Assembly: GCF_000963705.1 (NCBI RefSeq)
Contig: NZ_LAJY01000014.1
Span: 1 to 24,329 of the forward strand
Length of the DNA stretch: 24,329 nucleotides
Direction: 5' to 3'
Source: Elstera litoralis
GTDB taxonomy: Bacteria > Pseudomonadota > Alphaproteobacteria > Elsterales > Elsteraceae
Position 1 is the first letter of the stretch. Each line of letters starts with the position of its first letter. The notes beneath the pieces are model-generated. The model ran no database searches. It was given only the letters and a program-made list of their open reading frames with translations, and was not told the origin of the DNA. This document shows, piece after piece, positions 8,176 to 15,534 of the stretch. The position numbers and the translations under genes were made by a program.

Positions 8176-8635
8176 CGCCTTCCACCTTCACGACAAACTT
8201 GGTTCCGCGAATGCCGATATTGGCGCTGGGCGTGGTGAATTTGGTCCGGTCCGGGGCGAGACGCGCGATCTGCCCGGTCAGCACGGCAAACGTGCCGCGA
8301 TGCAGCCGCGCGGCAAGGCCGAGTTTGTCGGCAGCCGGATCGAAAACGAAACTGTCCAAAGTCAGGCGCGCGTTCGGCCCGAGGGAGAGGGTGGTATCGT
8401 CGCGCAACGTCACGCCCAGGCTGGCATCGGCTGCCGTCGCCAATTGGTCGCCCGAGAGCAGATTCATACCCGCTGTAATTGGCTCCGACTGGCCCGCGCG
8501 CGTCAGCGTGGCCGATCCGGTGAGGGTTTTCACTTGGCCTGCGATAGCGGGCGGCTCTTGCGCGTGGCCCGCCCCTGAAACGCTCGCAAGGCCCAAGGCC
8601 AAGGCGGCGCAAACCTGAAATCCCAACCGTCGCAT
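8168..8635 (-). CDS. FecR-domain protein, secreted
   Basis: A 155-residue protein with a Sec signal peptide (residues 1-25, ending GAGHAQ) followed by a FecR domain: VKTLTGSATLTRAGQSEPI, GDQLATAADASLGVTL and SLGPNARLTLDSFVFDP, closing with SANIGIRGTKFVV. FecR domains were named from the periplasmic part of the ferric citrate sensor. Here there is no transmembrane anti-sigma segment, no sigma factor and no TonB receptor nearby, so the iron-signalling role should not be carried over. A free periplasmic FecR domain followed by an OmpA-type protein suggests a structural or sensory envelope module. It is transcribed with the lipoprotein gene below it (8-base overlap). Confidence 0.82.
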   Translation of the reverse strand: MRRLGFQVCAALALGLASVSGAGHAQEPPAIAGQVKTLTGSATLTRAGQSEPITAGMNLLSGDQLATAADASLGVTLRDDTTLSLGPNARLTLDSFVFDPAADKLGLAARLHRGTFAVLTGQIARLAPDRTKFTTPSANIGIRGTKFVVKVEGDE

Positions 8636-8691
8636 TCGAACCCTCGCGCCTGAATTGTCCGCAACAGTACCAAACGCCGAAGCATCGGCCT

Positions 8692-8717
8692 AAAAAAAAG
8701 GGAGGCCAAAGCCCCCC
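8692..8717 (-). terminator. Rho-independent terminator of the fumarase gene
   Basis: On the minus strand GGGGGGC (8717-8711), loop TTTG and GCCTCCC (8706-8700) form a 7-bp stem with one G-U pair. It is followed by eight T (complement of A8 at 8692-8699). It begins 8 bases after the fumarase stop. Confidence 0.85.
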
Positions 8718-8725
8718 TTCTTCGT

Positions 8726-10348
8726 TTATTCCGCCCCGGTCATCCCGGCGAAGAAATCATTGCCCTTATCGTCCGTGACGATGAAAGCGGGGAAATCGAC
8801 CACGTCGATTTGCCAGATAGCTTCCATGCCAAGTTCGGGATATTCCAGAACCTCGACCTTCTTGATGCAATCCTGCGCGAGCCGCGCCGCCGGGCCGCCG
8901 ATGGAGCCGAGGTAGAAGCCGCCGTATTTCTGGCAGGCGTCGCGCACGGCTTTCGAGCGGTTGCCCTTGGCGAGGCTGATGAAGCTACCGCCCGCCGCCA
9001 TAAAGGTTTCGATATAGGAATCCATTCGCCCGGCAGTGGTCGGTCCGAAGGAGCCCGAGGCGAAGCCTTCCGGGGTTTTGGCGGGACCGGCGTAGTAGAT
9101 CACCTTTTCCTTAATATACTCGGGCAGCCCTTGGCCCGCATCCAGCCGTTCCTTCAGCTTAGCGTGGGCAATGTCGCGCGCCACAACGATGGTCCCCGTC
9201 AACGACAGGCGGGTTTTGATCGGATATTGCGACAGGATCTTGCGGATTTCCGCCATCGGCTGATTGAGGTCGATCTGGACCACCTCGCCCGCCGCGTGCG
9301 CGTCGGTGATTTCCGGCAGATATTTGGCCGGGTCGGTTTCGAGTTGCTCCAGGAACACGCCGTCCGCCGTGATCTTGCCCAAAATCTGCCGGTCCGCCGA
9401 GCAGGAGACGCCGAGCCCGATGGGGCAGGAGGCGCCGTGGCGCGGTAAGCGGATCACGCGAATATCGTGGCAGAAATATTTACCGCCGAACTGCGCGCCG
9501 ATCCCCATTTGCCGGGTGAGTTCCAGCACTTGCGCTTCCAATTCCCGGTCGCGGAAGGCCTGGCCGAACTTATTGCCCTCGGTCGGCAGATCGTCGAGAT
9601 AGCGGGCCGAGGCCAGCTTGACCGTCTTCAAGCACATTTCCGCCGAAGTCCCACCGATGACGATGGCAAGATGGTAGGGCGGGCAGGCGGAGGTTCCGAG
9701 GGTACGGATTTTCTCGTCGAGAAACTTCAGCAGCGCGGTGGGGTTCAGCACGGCGCGGGTTTGCTGATAGAGGTAGGTCTTATTCGCCGACCCGCCGCCC
9801 TTGGCCATAAAGAGGAACTTATAGGCGTCGCCTTCGGTCGCATAGAGGTCGATCTGCGCGGGCAGATTATCGCCGGTATTGACCTCCTGATACATGGTCA
9901 GCGGCGCGGTTTGGCTGTAGCGCAGATTGGTCTCCAGATAGGTCTTGCGGATGCCTTCCGACAAGGCTCCCTCGTCGCTGAAGCCGGTGAAGACGTTCTG
10001 GCCCTTCTTGCCCATGACGATGGCCGTGCCAGTATCCTGGCACATCGGCAGCACGCCGCCCGCCGCGATATTGGCGTTCTTCAACAGATCGAGCGCGACG
10101 AACTTATCGTTCGGCGAAGCTTCAGGATCATCGAGAATCGCCTTCAACTGGGCAAGATGGCCGGGGCGCAGCAGATGCGACATTTCATGAAACGCCGCCG
10201 CCGTCAGCGACACAATCGCCGCCCGATCCACCACGAGCAGCTTCCGGCCCGCAACCTCCTGAACCGATACGCCCGCCTCGGTCAGCTTGCGATAGGGGGT
10301 CGTATCCGTCCCGTGCGGGAACATCGGATGAAACTCGAACTCGGACAT
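8726..10348 (-). CDS. fumA: Class I fumarate hydratase ([4Fe-4S])
   Basis: It interconverts fumarate and malate in the TCA cycle using an oxygen-sensitive [4Fe-4S] cluster. At 540 residues it is close in length to E. coli FumA/FumB. The three cluster cysteines are visible: Cys103 in PMCQDTGTAI, Cys222 in GTSACPPYH and Cys316 in GLGVSCSADR, each two residues from the E. coli positions (105, 224, 318). Other matches are GGTSAEMCLKTVKLASARY, LPTEGNKFGQAFRD and IRVIRLPRHGASCP. The start is supported by AAGGA 8 bases upstream. It is monocistronic: a clear terminator follows and the tmRNA gene diverges upstream. L-tartrate dehydratase relatives are usually split into two subunits, so fumarase is preferred. 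Confidence 0.95.
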   Translation of the reverse strand: MSEFEFHPMFPHGTDTTPYRKLTEAGVSVQEVAGRKLLVVDRAAIVSLTAAAFHEMSHLLRPGHLAQLKAILDDPEASPNDKFVALDLLKNANIAAGGVLPMCQDTGTAIVMGKKGQNVFTGFSDEGALSEGIRKTYLETNLRYSQTAPLTMYQEVNTGDNLPAQIDLYATEGDAYKFLFMAKGGGSANKTYLYQQTRAVLNPTALLKFLDEKIRTLGTSACPPYHLAIVIGGTSAEMCLKTVKLASARYLDDLPTEGNKFGQAFRDRELEAQVLELTRQMGIGAQFGGKYFCHDIRVIRLPRHGASCPIGLGVSCSADRQILGKITADGVFLEQLETDPAKYLPEITDAHAAGEVVQIDLNQPMAEIRKILSQYPIKTRLSLTGTIVVARDIAHAKLKERLDAGQGLPEYIKEKVIYYAGPAKTPEGFASGSFGPTTAGRMDSYIETFMAAGGSFISLAKGNRSKAVRDACQKYGGFYLGSIGGPAARLAQDCIKKVEVLEYPELGMEAIWQIDVVDFPAFIVTDDKGNDFFAGMTGAE

Positions 10349-10489
10349 CGCGCGATCCTTTTTCTATGAGCGGCAGCTTTGGCCAAGGTTTTAGCGGGGC
10401 CGCGCCCTGCCGTAAACCGCGCGAATGCGCCCACCGTGCCGCGCCCCTGCGATGCACGCCTCCCTCTTCCCAACCCGGCTAAGACCGCC

Positions 10490-10495
10490 TATATA
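10490..10495 (+). promoter_or_regulatory. Candidate -10 element for the tmRNA gene
   Basis: TATATA at 10490-10495 is the only AT-rich patch in a GC-rich gap and sits about 10 bases before the presumed start of the acceptor piece. No good -35 is seen, so the call is tentative. Confidence 0.35.
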
Positions 10496-10502
10496 AAGGG
10501 CG

Positions 10503-10790
10503 TCGGGCAACCGACTATGGCGATAAACGCTGCGTGGAATAGACGTTACGGACCCGGGGGCGGTACCCGGCGTCTCCACCATTTCCGGCCCGCGTACCTG
10601 GGACGGCTTCTGGGGACGAAATAGGATCGACGTGCGTAATAAAGACCCAGTTTTCGCTCGGTATGGTTCCGCCGTCATCGGGCTAAACTCAGAAGTGCCA
10701 ACGACAATCGTGTAGCACTCGCTGCCTAATTAATTAGGCAAGCGCGGTTCGGGGGGCACCGGGCAACAGAAGCCCCCCACTTAACGCCCC
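10503..10790 (+). ncRNA. ssrA: Two-piece, circularly permuted tmRNA (ssrA)
   Basis: The gene is permuted: the acceptor piece comes first and the tag-coding piece second. Acceptor piece: T-arm CCGGG (10554-10558), 7-base loop GGCGGTA, CCCGG (10566-10570), then acceptor strand CGTCTCC (10571-10577), A, and encoded CCA (10579-10581). About 30 bases (10582-10611) would be removed. The coding piece starts GGGGACG (10612-10618), which pairs fully with CGTCTCC (one G-U), and continues AGGATCGACG like other tmRNA 5' ends. CGTAAT (10635-10640) pairs with GTTACG (10545-10550), as expected for the joining helix. The reading frame at 10697-10729 gives ANDNRVALAA and TAA. The outer ends (about 10503 and 10790) are estimates. 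Function: rescue of stalled ribosomes and tagging for proteolysis. Confidence 0.9.
10697..10729 (+). other. tmRNA tag-encoding frame (ANDNRVALAA, TAA)
   Basis: The resume codon GCC at 10697 is followed by AAC GAC AAT CGT GTA GCA CTC GCT GCC TAA. With the alanine carried by tmRNA the finished tag would be AANDNRVALAA, 11 residues, ending in the LAA degron that ClpX recognises. The AND start and LAA end match the general tag pattern. Confidence 0.9.
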
Positions 10791-10794
10791 ACGC

Positions 10795-10817
10795 TGGCAG
10801 GCCTAGCATCCCTGCCA
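10795..10817 (+). other. Hairpin after the tmRNA coding piece
   Basis: TGGCAGG (10795-10801) and CCTGCCA (10811-10817) form a 7-bp stem with a 9-base loop. It lies just past the conserved end of the coding piece. It may be a processing or termination structure of the precursor; there is no T-tract. Confidence 0.4.
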
Positions 10818-10946
10818 AAGCCTCGGTTCAGATCAGCATTCTTGACCCTTGCTCCCTGCCGCGCTTTTGTGGTCTGTGATGATAAAGAGCGGTACGGGCC
10901 GCGCTGTGGTGCCCGTGCATGGTTTTGGAAATAGGAGGCGTAGAAC

Positions 10947-11531
10947 ATGCCCATCAATCTGCTTCGCTACGACCGCATGATCGAAGAAGCATTGCGGGGA
11001 GTGGTGCGCCGGGCGTTGCGCATGGTGGCCGCCACCGGCCTGCCGGGATCGCATCATTTCTTCATCTCGTTTCGAACCCATGCCGAGGGCGTGCAGATCG
11101 CCGATTATCTGCGCGAACGCTACCCGGATGAAATGACCATCGTGGTGCAGCATCAGTTCTGGGGCCTCGATGTCACCTCCGAACAGTTCAGCATTACGCT
11201 GAGCTTCAACGATGTGCATGAGCGGCTGATTATTCCGTTTGCCGCCATTACCTCCTTCGCCGATCCCGCCGCCCAGTTCGGCTTGCAGTTCCAGCAGGCC
11301 ACCGCCGCGCTTGACGGCGAGGATGCCGAGGATAAGGGCAGCAAGGCGACAAAATCGACCGGCCCCGCCGTCGCCCCTACCCGCCTGCCGCTGCCCGCCG
11401 CCAAAAGCGAGGCGAAAGCCGATGGCGAGGGTGATACCCCGGCTGAAGGCGAAGCGCCCGCTGAAGACGGTAAAGAGGGTGAGCCCAAAGAAGGCTCGGT
11501 CGTTTTCCTCGATCAGTTCCGCCGCAAATAA
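10947..11531 (+). CDS. sspB: SspB-family ClpXP adaptor
   Basis: This 194-residue adaptor binds the ssrA tag and delivers tagged proteins to the ClpXP protease in the cytoplasm. The folded domain (about 1-115) has the alphaproteobacterial SspB pattern: NLLRYDRMIEEALRGVVRRA, then HHFFISFRTHAEGVQI, MTIVVQHQFWGLDVT and FSITLSFNDVHERLIIPF. After it come about 60 residues of charged, Ala/Glu/Lys/Pro-rich linker, then a short conserved end VVFLDQFRRK, which by position is the ClpX-docking tail. AGGAGG (10933-10938) precedes the start by 8 bases. The gene directly follows the tmRNA gene on the same strand, which fits the shared pathway. Confidence 0.92.
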   Translation: MPINLLRYDRMIEEALRGVVRRALRMVAATGLPGSHHFFISFRTHAEGVQIADYLRERYPDEMTIVVQHQFWGLDVTSEQFSITLSFNDVHERLIIPFAAITSFADPAAQFGLQFQQATAALDGEDAEDKGSKATKSTGPAVAPTRLPLPAAKSEAKADGEGDTPAEGEAPAEDGKEGEPKEGSVVFLDQFRRK

Positions 11532-11558
11532 AAATCAAAGGCGGCGCTGGTTTCTTTT

Positions 11559-11581
11559 AACGGTCCTGGGGAGGGGCCGTT
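11559..11581 (+). promoter_or_regulatory. Hairpin covering the ribosome-binding site of the DUF523 gene
   Basis: AACGGTCC (11559-11566) and GGGCCGTT (11574-11581) form an 8-bp stem with one T-G pair; the 7-base loop TGGGGAG and the stem edge contain the GGAGG-like site 4-14 bases before ATG 11585. It could modulate translation or be a leftover terminator stem without T-tract. Confidence 0.35.
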
Positions 11582-11584
11582 GCG

Positions 11585-12064
11585 ATGGTTTTCACGCGCC
11601 TCTTGGTATCGGCCTGTCTGCTCGGGCAGAAGGTCCGCTATAACGGCTCCGACAAACGCTTGGGGGATAGGCTGCTCGCGCTGTGGCAGCAGCAAGGCCG
11701 GATCGTGCCGATCTGCCCGGAAGTTGCTGCCGGGCTCCCTACTCCGCGCCCGCCTGCCGAAATTAGGCCCTCGGATGGCCGCATCTTTGACGATACCGGC
11801 GCAGAGGTTACCGACATCTTCGAAACCGGCGCGCAGATCGCCCTAACCGTCGCCCAACGGGAGGGCTGCCGCTTCGCGCTGCTGACCGATGGCAGCCCCT
11901 CCTGCGGCGCGCGTTTCATTTACGACGGCAGTTTTAGCGGCACTCGCATCCCCGGTGCAGGACGCACGGTTGCCCTGCTGCGCCGCCACGGCATAGCTGT
12001 CTATACCCCGTCCGACATCCACAGCCTATCGATGGCCCTAGAGCGTGAGGATAGAAGCGCATGA
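11585..12064 (+). CDS. DUF523 family protein
   Basis: This is a 159-residue soluble protein of unknown function, recognised as DUF523. It has the N-terminal LLVSACLLGQKVRYNG, a PICPEVAAGLPTPRPPAEI block, and LLTDGSPSCGARFIYDGSF with conserved cysteines (about residues 11, 44 and 109), typical of the family, which has been suggested to bind metal or a thiolated ligand. The full 2-thiouracil desulfurase-like motif set (CLxG, CPE, SPSCG) is present, but I would not assert an activity. Its stop is embedded in the start of the following MFS gene (ATGATGA), so the two are coupled. Confidence 0.88.
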   Translation: MVFTRLLVSACLLGQKVRYNGSDKRLGDRLLALWQQQGRIVPICPEVAAGLPTPRPPAEIRPSDGRIFDDTGAEVTDIFETGAQIALTVAQREGCRFALLTDGSPSCGARFIYDGSFSGTRIPGAGRTVALLRRHGIAVYTPSDIHSLSMALEREDRSA

Positions 12065-13251
12065 TGACCTCCGTGCAGATGCGCGTGTTCCTGACCTTTG
12101 CGGCGGGCTATTTCCTTTCCTACCTCTACCGCACGGTCAATGCGGTGCTATCGCCGGATCTGACGCGCGACCTAACCCTGTCGCCGGCCGATTTGGGACT
12201 GCTGACCTCGGCCTATTTCATCACCTTCGCCCTGTTCCAGGTGCCGCTCGGGTTGCTGCTGGATAAGTTCGGGCCGCGCCGGGTGCAGGCCGCGCTGCTG
12301 GTCTTTGCCGCCTTGGGAGCAGCGGGCTTTGCCATCGCCCAAACCGTGCCGACGCTGATTCTCGCCCGTGCCCTCATCGGCCTCGGCGTGTCGGGTTGCC
12401 TGATGGCCGGGTTCAAGGCGCTGGTTCTGTGGTTCCCGCGCGAAAAACTCCCCTTGTGGAACTCGCTCTATATGGTCGCGGGCGGGCTCGGCGCGACGAT
12501 GGCGGCAACCCCGGTGGAACTCGCCCTGCATGTCACCGACTGGCGTGGCGTGTTCTGGGGACTTGCGGGCCTGACGCTTCTCGCCGCCCTGACCATTGCC
12601 GTGCTGATCCCGCCACCGCCGCCCACCGAAACGGCCCCGCCGCAAGAAAGCCTCTGGGCCGGGTTCAAGGCGATTTACGGCTCGGCGCTGTTCTGGCGCA
12701 TCGCGCCGATGGCCGCCGCCTGCCAAGGGGCGTTTCTCGGTTATCAAGCCCTGTGGATCGGCCCGTGGGTGCGCGACGTGCAGGGGCTCGACCGGCTGGC
12801 GGCCGCCAATGTCGTGACGAGTGCCGCCATCGGCATGACGATCGGATTTTTCCTGCTCGGCCTCATCGCCGAAGCCGCCCGCCGCAAGAGTATCGGCCCG
12901 CTCACCGTGGGGCGGATCGGTATGAGCTTGTTCGGCCTCGTGCAACTCGCGCTCTTGCTGCGACTGCCGCTGCCGCCCGCCCTGCTCTGGGGCCTGTTTG
13001 GCGCGCTCGGCACCTCCAGCATGATGTGCTACGCCTATCTCTCGCAAACCATGCCCGCCCATCTTGCCGGGCGCGTGAATACCGCCATCAATCTACTCGC
13101 CTTCAGCGCCGCCTTTACCGTGCAGACCGGCATTGGCACCTTGGTGAGCAGACTTGGGGTCGAGGGGCAATACTGGGGATTGGGGCTTTGTATTGGCGCA
13201 CAATTCCTTGGGTTGGCGTGGGGATTGCGGTCTTCCCAAGCAAAAGTTTGA
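12061..13251 (+). CDS. MFS transporter
   Basis: This 396-residue inner-membrane carrier of the major facilitator superfamily has about twelve hydrophobic helices in two halves. They are separated by a cytoplasmic loop rich in Pro/Thr/Glu (PPPPPTETAPPQES, about residues 180-193). The loop between helices 2 and 3 holds the family motif A variant GLLLDKFGPRRVQ (about 63-75). RTDW-like VTDWRGVFWGLAG after helix 5 is typical of anion/organic-acid or drug-type MFS. The substrate cannot be read from the sequence. The start is either of two adjacent ATGs (12061 or 12064) overlapping the DUF523 stop. Confidence 0.9.
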   Translation: MMTSVQMRVFLTFAAGYFLSYLYRTVNAVLSPDLTRDLTLSPADLGLLTSAYFITFALFQVPLGLLLDKFGPRRVQAALLVFAALGAAGFAIAQTVPTLILARALIGLGVSGCLMAGFKALVLWFPREKLPLWNSLYMVAGGLGATMAATPVELALHVTDWRGVFWGLAGLTLLAALTIAVLIPPPPPTETAPPQESLWAGFKAIYGSALFWRIAPMAAACQGAFLGYQALWIGPWVRDVQGLDRLAAANVVTSAAIGMTIGFFLLGLIAEAARRKSIGPLTVGRIGMSLFGLVQLALLLRLPLPPALLWGLFGALGTSSMMCYAYLSQTMPAHLAGRVNTAINLLAFSAAFTVQTGIGTLVSRLGVEGQYWGLGLCIGAQFLGLAWGLRSSQAKV

Positions 13252-13389
13252 TTCATTTTTAATAAAAAAGTATTATTTTCTTCTTAAGGAAATAGAAACT
13301 ACCCCATCCTAGAATATAGCGAGTTTCGATTTAGGGGGACTGACAGCGCCGTCCCCTGCCCTCGAAAAACACGCCCCTGGGGATGAGCC
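13252..13389. other. AT-rich intergenic leader before the chemoreceptor gene
   Basis: About 70 bases (13252-13322) are strikingly A/T-rich for this genome. They include A/T runs and TAGAAT (13310-13315), which could be a -10. Downstream, GGGGAC (13335-13340) and GTCCCC (13351-13356) can form a 6-bp hairpin in the leader. It is probably the chemoreceptor promoter region; the exact promoter is not resolved. Confidence 0.4.
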
Positions 13390-15466
13390 ATGTTCAAAAC
13401 ATCGACCTCCGCGCTTCTGGTGTCTATTCAGGCCATCATGCTGACGGGCCTCATCCTCGCCGCCGGGGCGCTCGCCGTTCGCGCGTGGCATAATTACGAT
13501 CTCGCCGTGCAGATCGAGGAAAGCGCCGTGCTCAACCGCGCGCTTCTGAACGGCACCATCGGCGTTCGGGCACAGATTGCCGAAGGGCAGACCGCCTTAA
13601 CCGTGGATTCGACCGCCACTACCCGCTTGGAGGCCGCCCGCGCCGCCGCCACCCAGGCGTTCACGGCGGCGATGCTGGCCTTTCATCCCGTCGCGCTGGC
13701 CGATAAAGCCGCGATTCAAGCCAAGTTCGATCAAAGCTGGGAAAATCAAAAGCGCAATTGGAACCTTGTCACCGATCAATTCAGCAAAGCTCCGGCGCAA
13801 CGCAGCCTGACCGCCGCCGATCCGCTGTGGAATGCCATCCGCGAAACGGTCGCCCTGCTGGAGAGCACCGGCAGCGCCGTCGGCAATCAAGTGCGCATGC
13901 AAGACCCGGTTCTCGCCGATATGCTGCGCGTGCGCGAAGGCGCGTGGCAGTTGCGCGATAGTTTCGGCGGTCAATGTTCCTTGCTGCGCCCCAGTATTCT
14001 TCAGAATAAGGTGCCAACGCCGGAAATCCTCGCGCGCTGGCATGCGGGCAAAGGGGCCTATGGCGTTGGGCAACAGGTGCTGATCGACTATGCCGCCCGC
14101 ACCGGCGTTCCGCAGACCTTGGTTACGCAGATCGGTGCCGCGCAACGGGCGATTGCCGAGGCTCAGCCGAAAATGGATGCGCTCGTTGCCGGGATTGATG
14201 GCAGCGGCACCGCCAAGACGGATGCAGAAACCTATCGCGCTATCTGCAATGGGCCGTTCGATACAATCGTGCGGGTCGCAACCTTGGCCCTTGACGAATC
14301 GGTCGCCTATGCCGACGAGCAGCAGCAGGCTGCCCTGTGGGCGCTGATTCCCGCCTTGCTCGGTCTCGCTGCGGCCGTGGTGATTTCCATTCTGGGCTTT
14401 CTTACGATCACGCACCGCCTGCGCGCCCCGCTGAACCGCCTGATGGCCTCCATCGCCCTTTTGGCCCAGCGCGACTATAGCATGCCCGTCGCCGCCCTCG
14501 CCCGCCCGAGACGAGTTGGGCCGCATGGCCGACGCGCTCGAAGCCCTGCGCCTCAGCGCCCTTGACGCCGAGCGCTTGGGCCGCGAAACCGCCGAACGCC
14601 AAGCCGCCGAAATGGCGCGAGCGCGGACCGTGCAGTCGCTCAGCCAGTCGTTCCAGAGCCACGCCGCCGAGGCGCTCGACCGCATTCTAAACGCCTCAAC
14701 CCGCCTTACCGAGACCTCCGCCGTCATGCGGACGGTGGCGAGCGATACCAGCGGTCAAGCGACGCTGGTTTCCAATGCCGCCGAAGAAACCTCCAGCAGC
14801 ATTCAAACCGTCGCCGCCGCCACGGAAGAGCTCTCGACCTCCATTGCCGAAATCTCCCAGCAAGTCACCAGCAGCGCCGATTTGGCCCGCAATGCCGCCG
14901 CCCGCGCCGAAACCACCAATGCCACGGTGGAAGCCTTAAGCATCGGCGCGCAGAAAATCGGCGACGTGGTGAAACTCATCACCGATATCGCGGCGCAGAC
15001 TAATCTGCTCGCCCTCAATGCCACGATCGAAGCCGCGCGCGCAGGGGACGCGGGGAAGGGCTTTGCGGTGGTAGCAAGCGAAGTGAAGAACCTCGCCGGC
15101 CAAACCGCCCGCGCTACCGATGAAATCGCGTCGCAGGTTCAGCAAATCCAGGCGACCACTGCCGAAGCCGTCAGCGCTATTCTCGGCATTACTCAGATGA
15201 TCCGCAGCATCAGCGAAGGCACCTCCGCCATCGCCGCCGCCGTGGAAGAGCAAGGGGCCGCGACGCGCGAAATCAGCAGCAACGTCCAGCGCGTCGCCCA
15301 AGGCACCGCCGAAGTCACCTACACCATCGCCGACCTCGCCAAATCAAGCGGCCAAACCGGGGCCGCCTCCCAGCAAGTGGAAGCCGCCGTCGAAACCGTG
15401 GCGAAGGAACAGGAATCGCTACGCCACTCGGTCGAGAATTTTCTGACGGGGGTTCAGGCAGCGTAA
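13390..15466 (+). CDS. Methyl-accepting chemotaxis protein, frameshift in HAMP (likely sequence error)
   Basis: This membrane chemoreceptor signals to CheA/CheW. Corrected, it is about 691 residues: transmembrane helix 1 (about 8-30), a periplasmic helical domain of about 290 residues, transmembrane helix 2 (about 316-338), HAMP (about 340-390) and a cytoplasmic signalling domain. That domain carries the hairpin tip IAAQTNLLALNATIEAARAG and GKGFAVVASEVKNLAGQTAR. The frame breaks in HAMP: ALLAQRDYSMPVAALARP continues one frame over as DELGRMADALEAL. Dropping the A near 14509 (CCG-A-GAC) restores ARPDELGRMADAL, a normal HAMP end. The ligand is unknown; no che genes adjoin it. GGGGAT lies just before the start. 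Confidence 0.88.
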
Positions 15467-15474
15467 GGGGAGAA

Positions 15475-15529
15475 CTCGCGAGCGCGATGCGGGGGGCTTC
15501 CCCCGCGCCCCGCCCAAGGGCGCGGCCCC
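15475..15529. repeat. GC-rich hairpin-forming intergenic repeat
   Basis: Between convergent genes, GCGGGGG (15489-15495), loop GCTT and CCCCCGC (15500-15506) form a perfect 7-bp stem, followed by a second GC-rich block containing CGCCCAAGGGCG. The composition and layout resemble the short palindromic intergenic repeats of Rhodospirillales. It may also act as a two-way transcription end, although it lacks T-tracts. Confidence 0.45.
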
Positions 15530-15534
15530 AGCAA

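Noticed and set aside
8168..8635. Ferric-citrate type signalling (FecIR) from the FecR domain
   Set aside because: There is no sigma factor, no transmembrane anti-sigma region and no TonB-dependent receptor in the surroundings.
9467..10369. Plus-strand open frame (300 codons) opposite the fumarase gene
   Set aside because: It is antisense to a fumarase with all cluster cysteines in place, and the composition is that of a shadow frame.
10391..10678. A 95-codon minus-strand reading frame (contains VETPGTAPGS)
   Set aside because: It is antisense to the tmRNA acceptor piece and part of the coding piece. Its apparent conservation comes from the conserved RNA, and it has no plausible start signals.
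13597..14727. Minus-strand open frame (376 codons) opposite the chemoreceptor
   Set aside because: Low-complexity antisense frame spanning the region where the chemoreceptor is well supported; no family resemblance.
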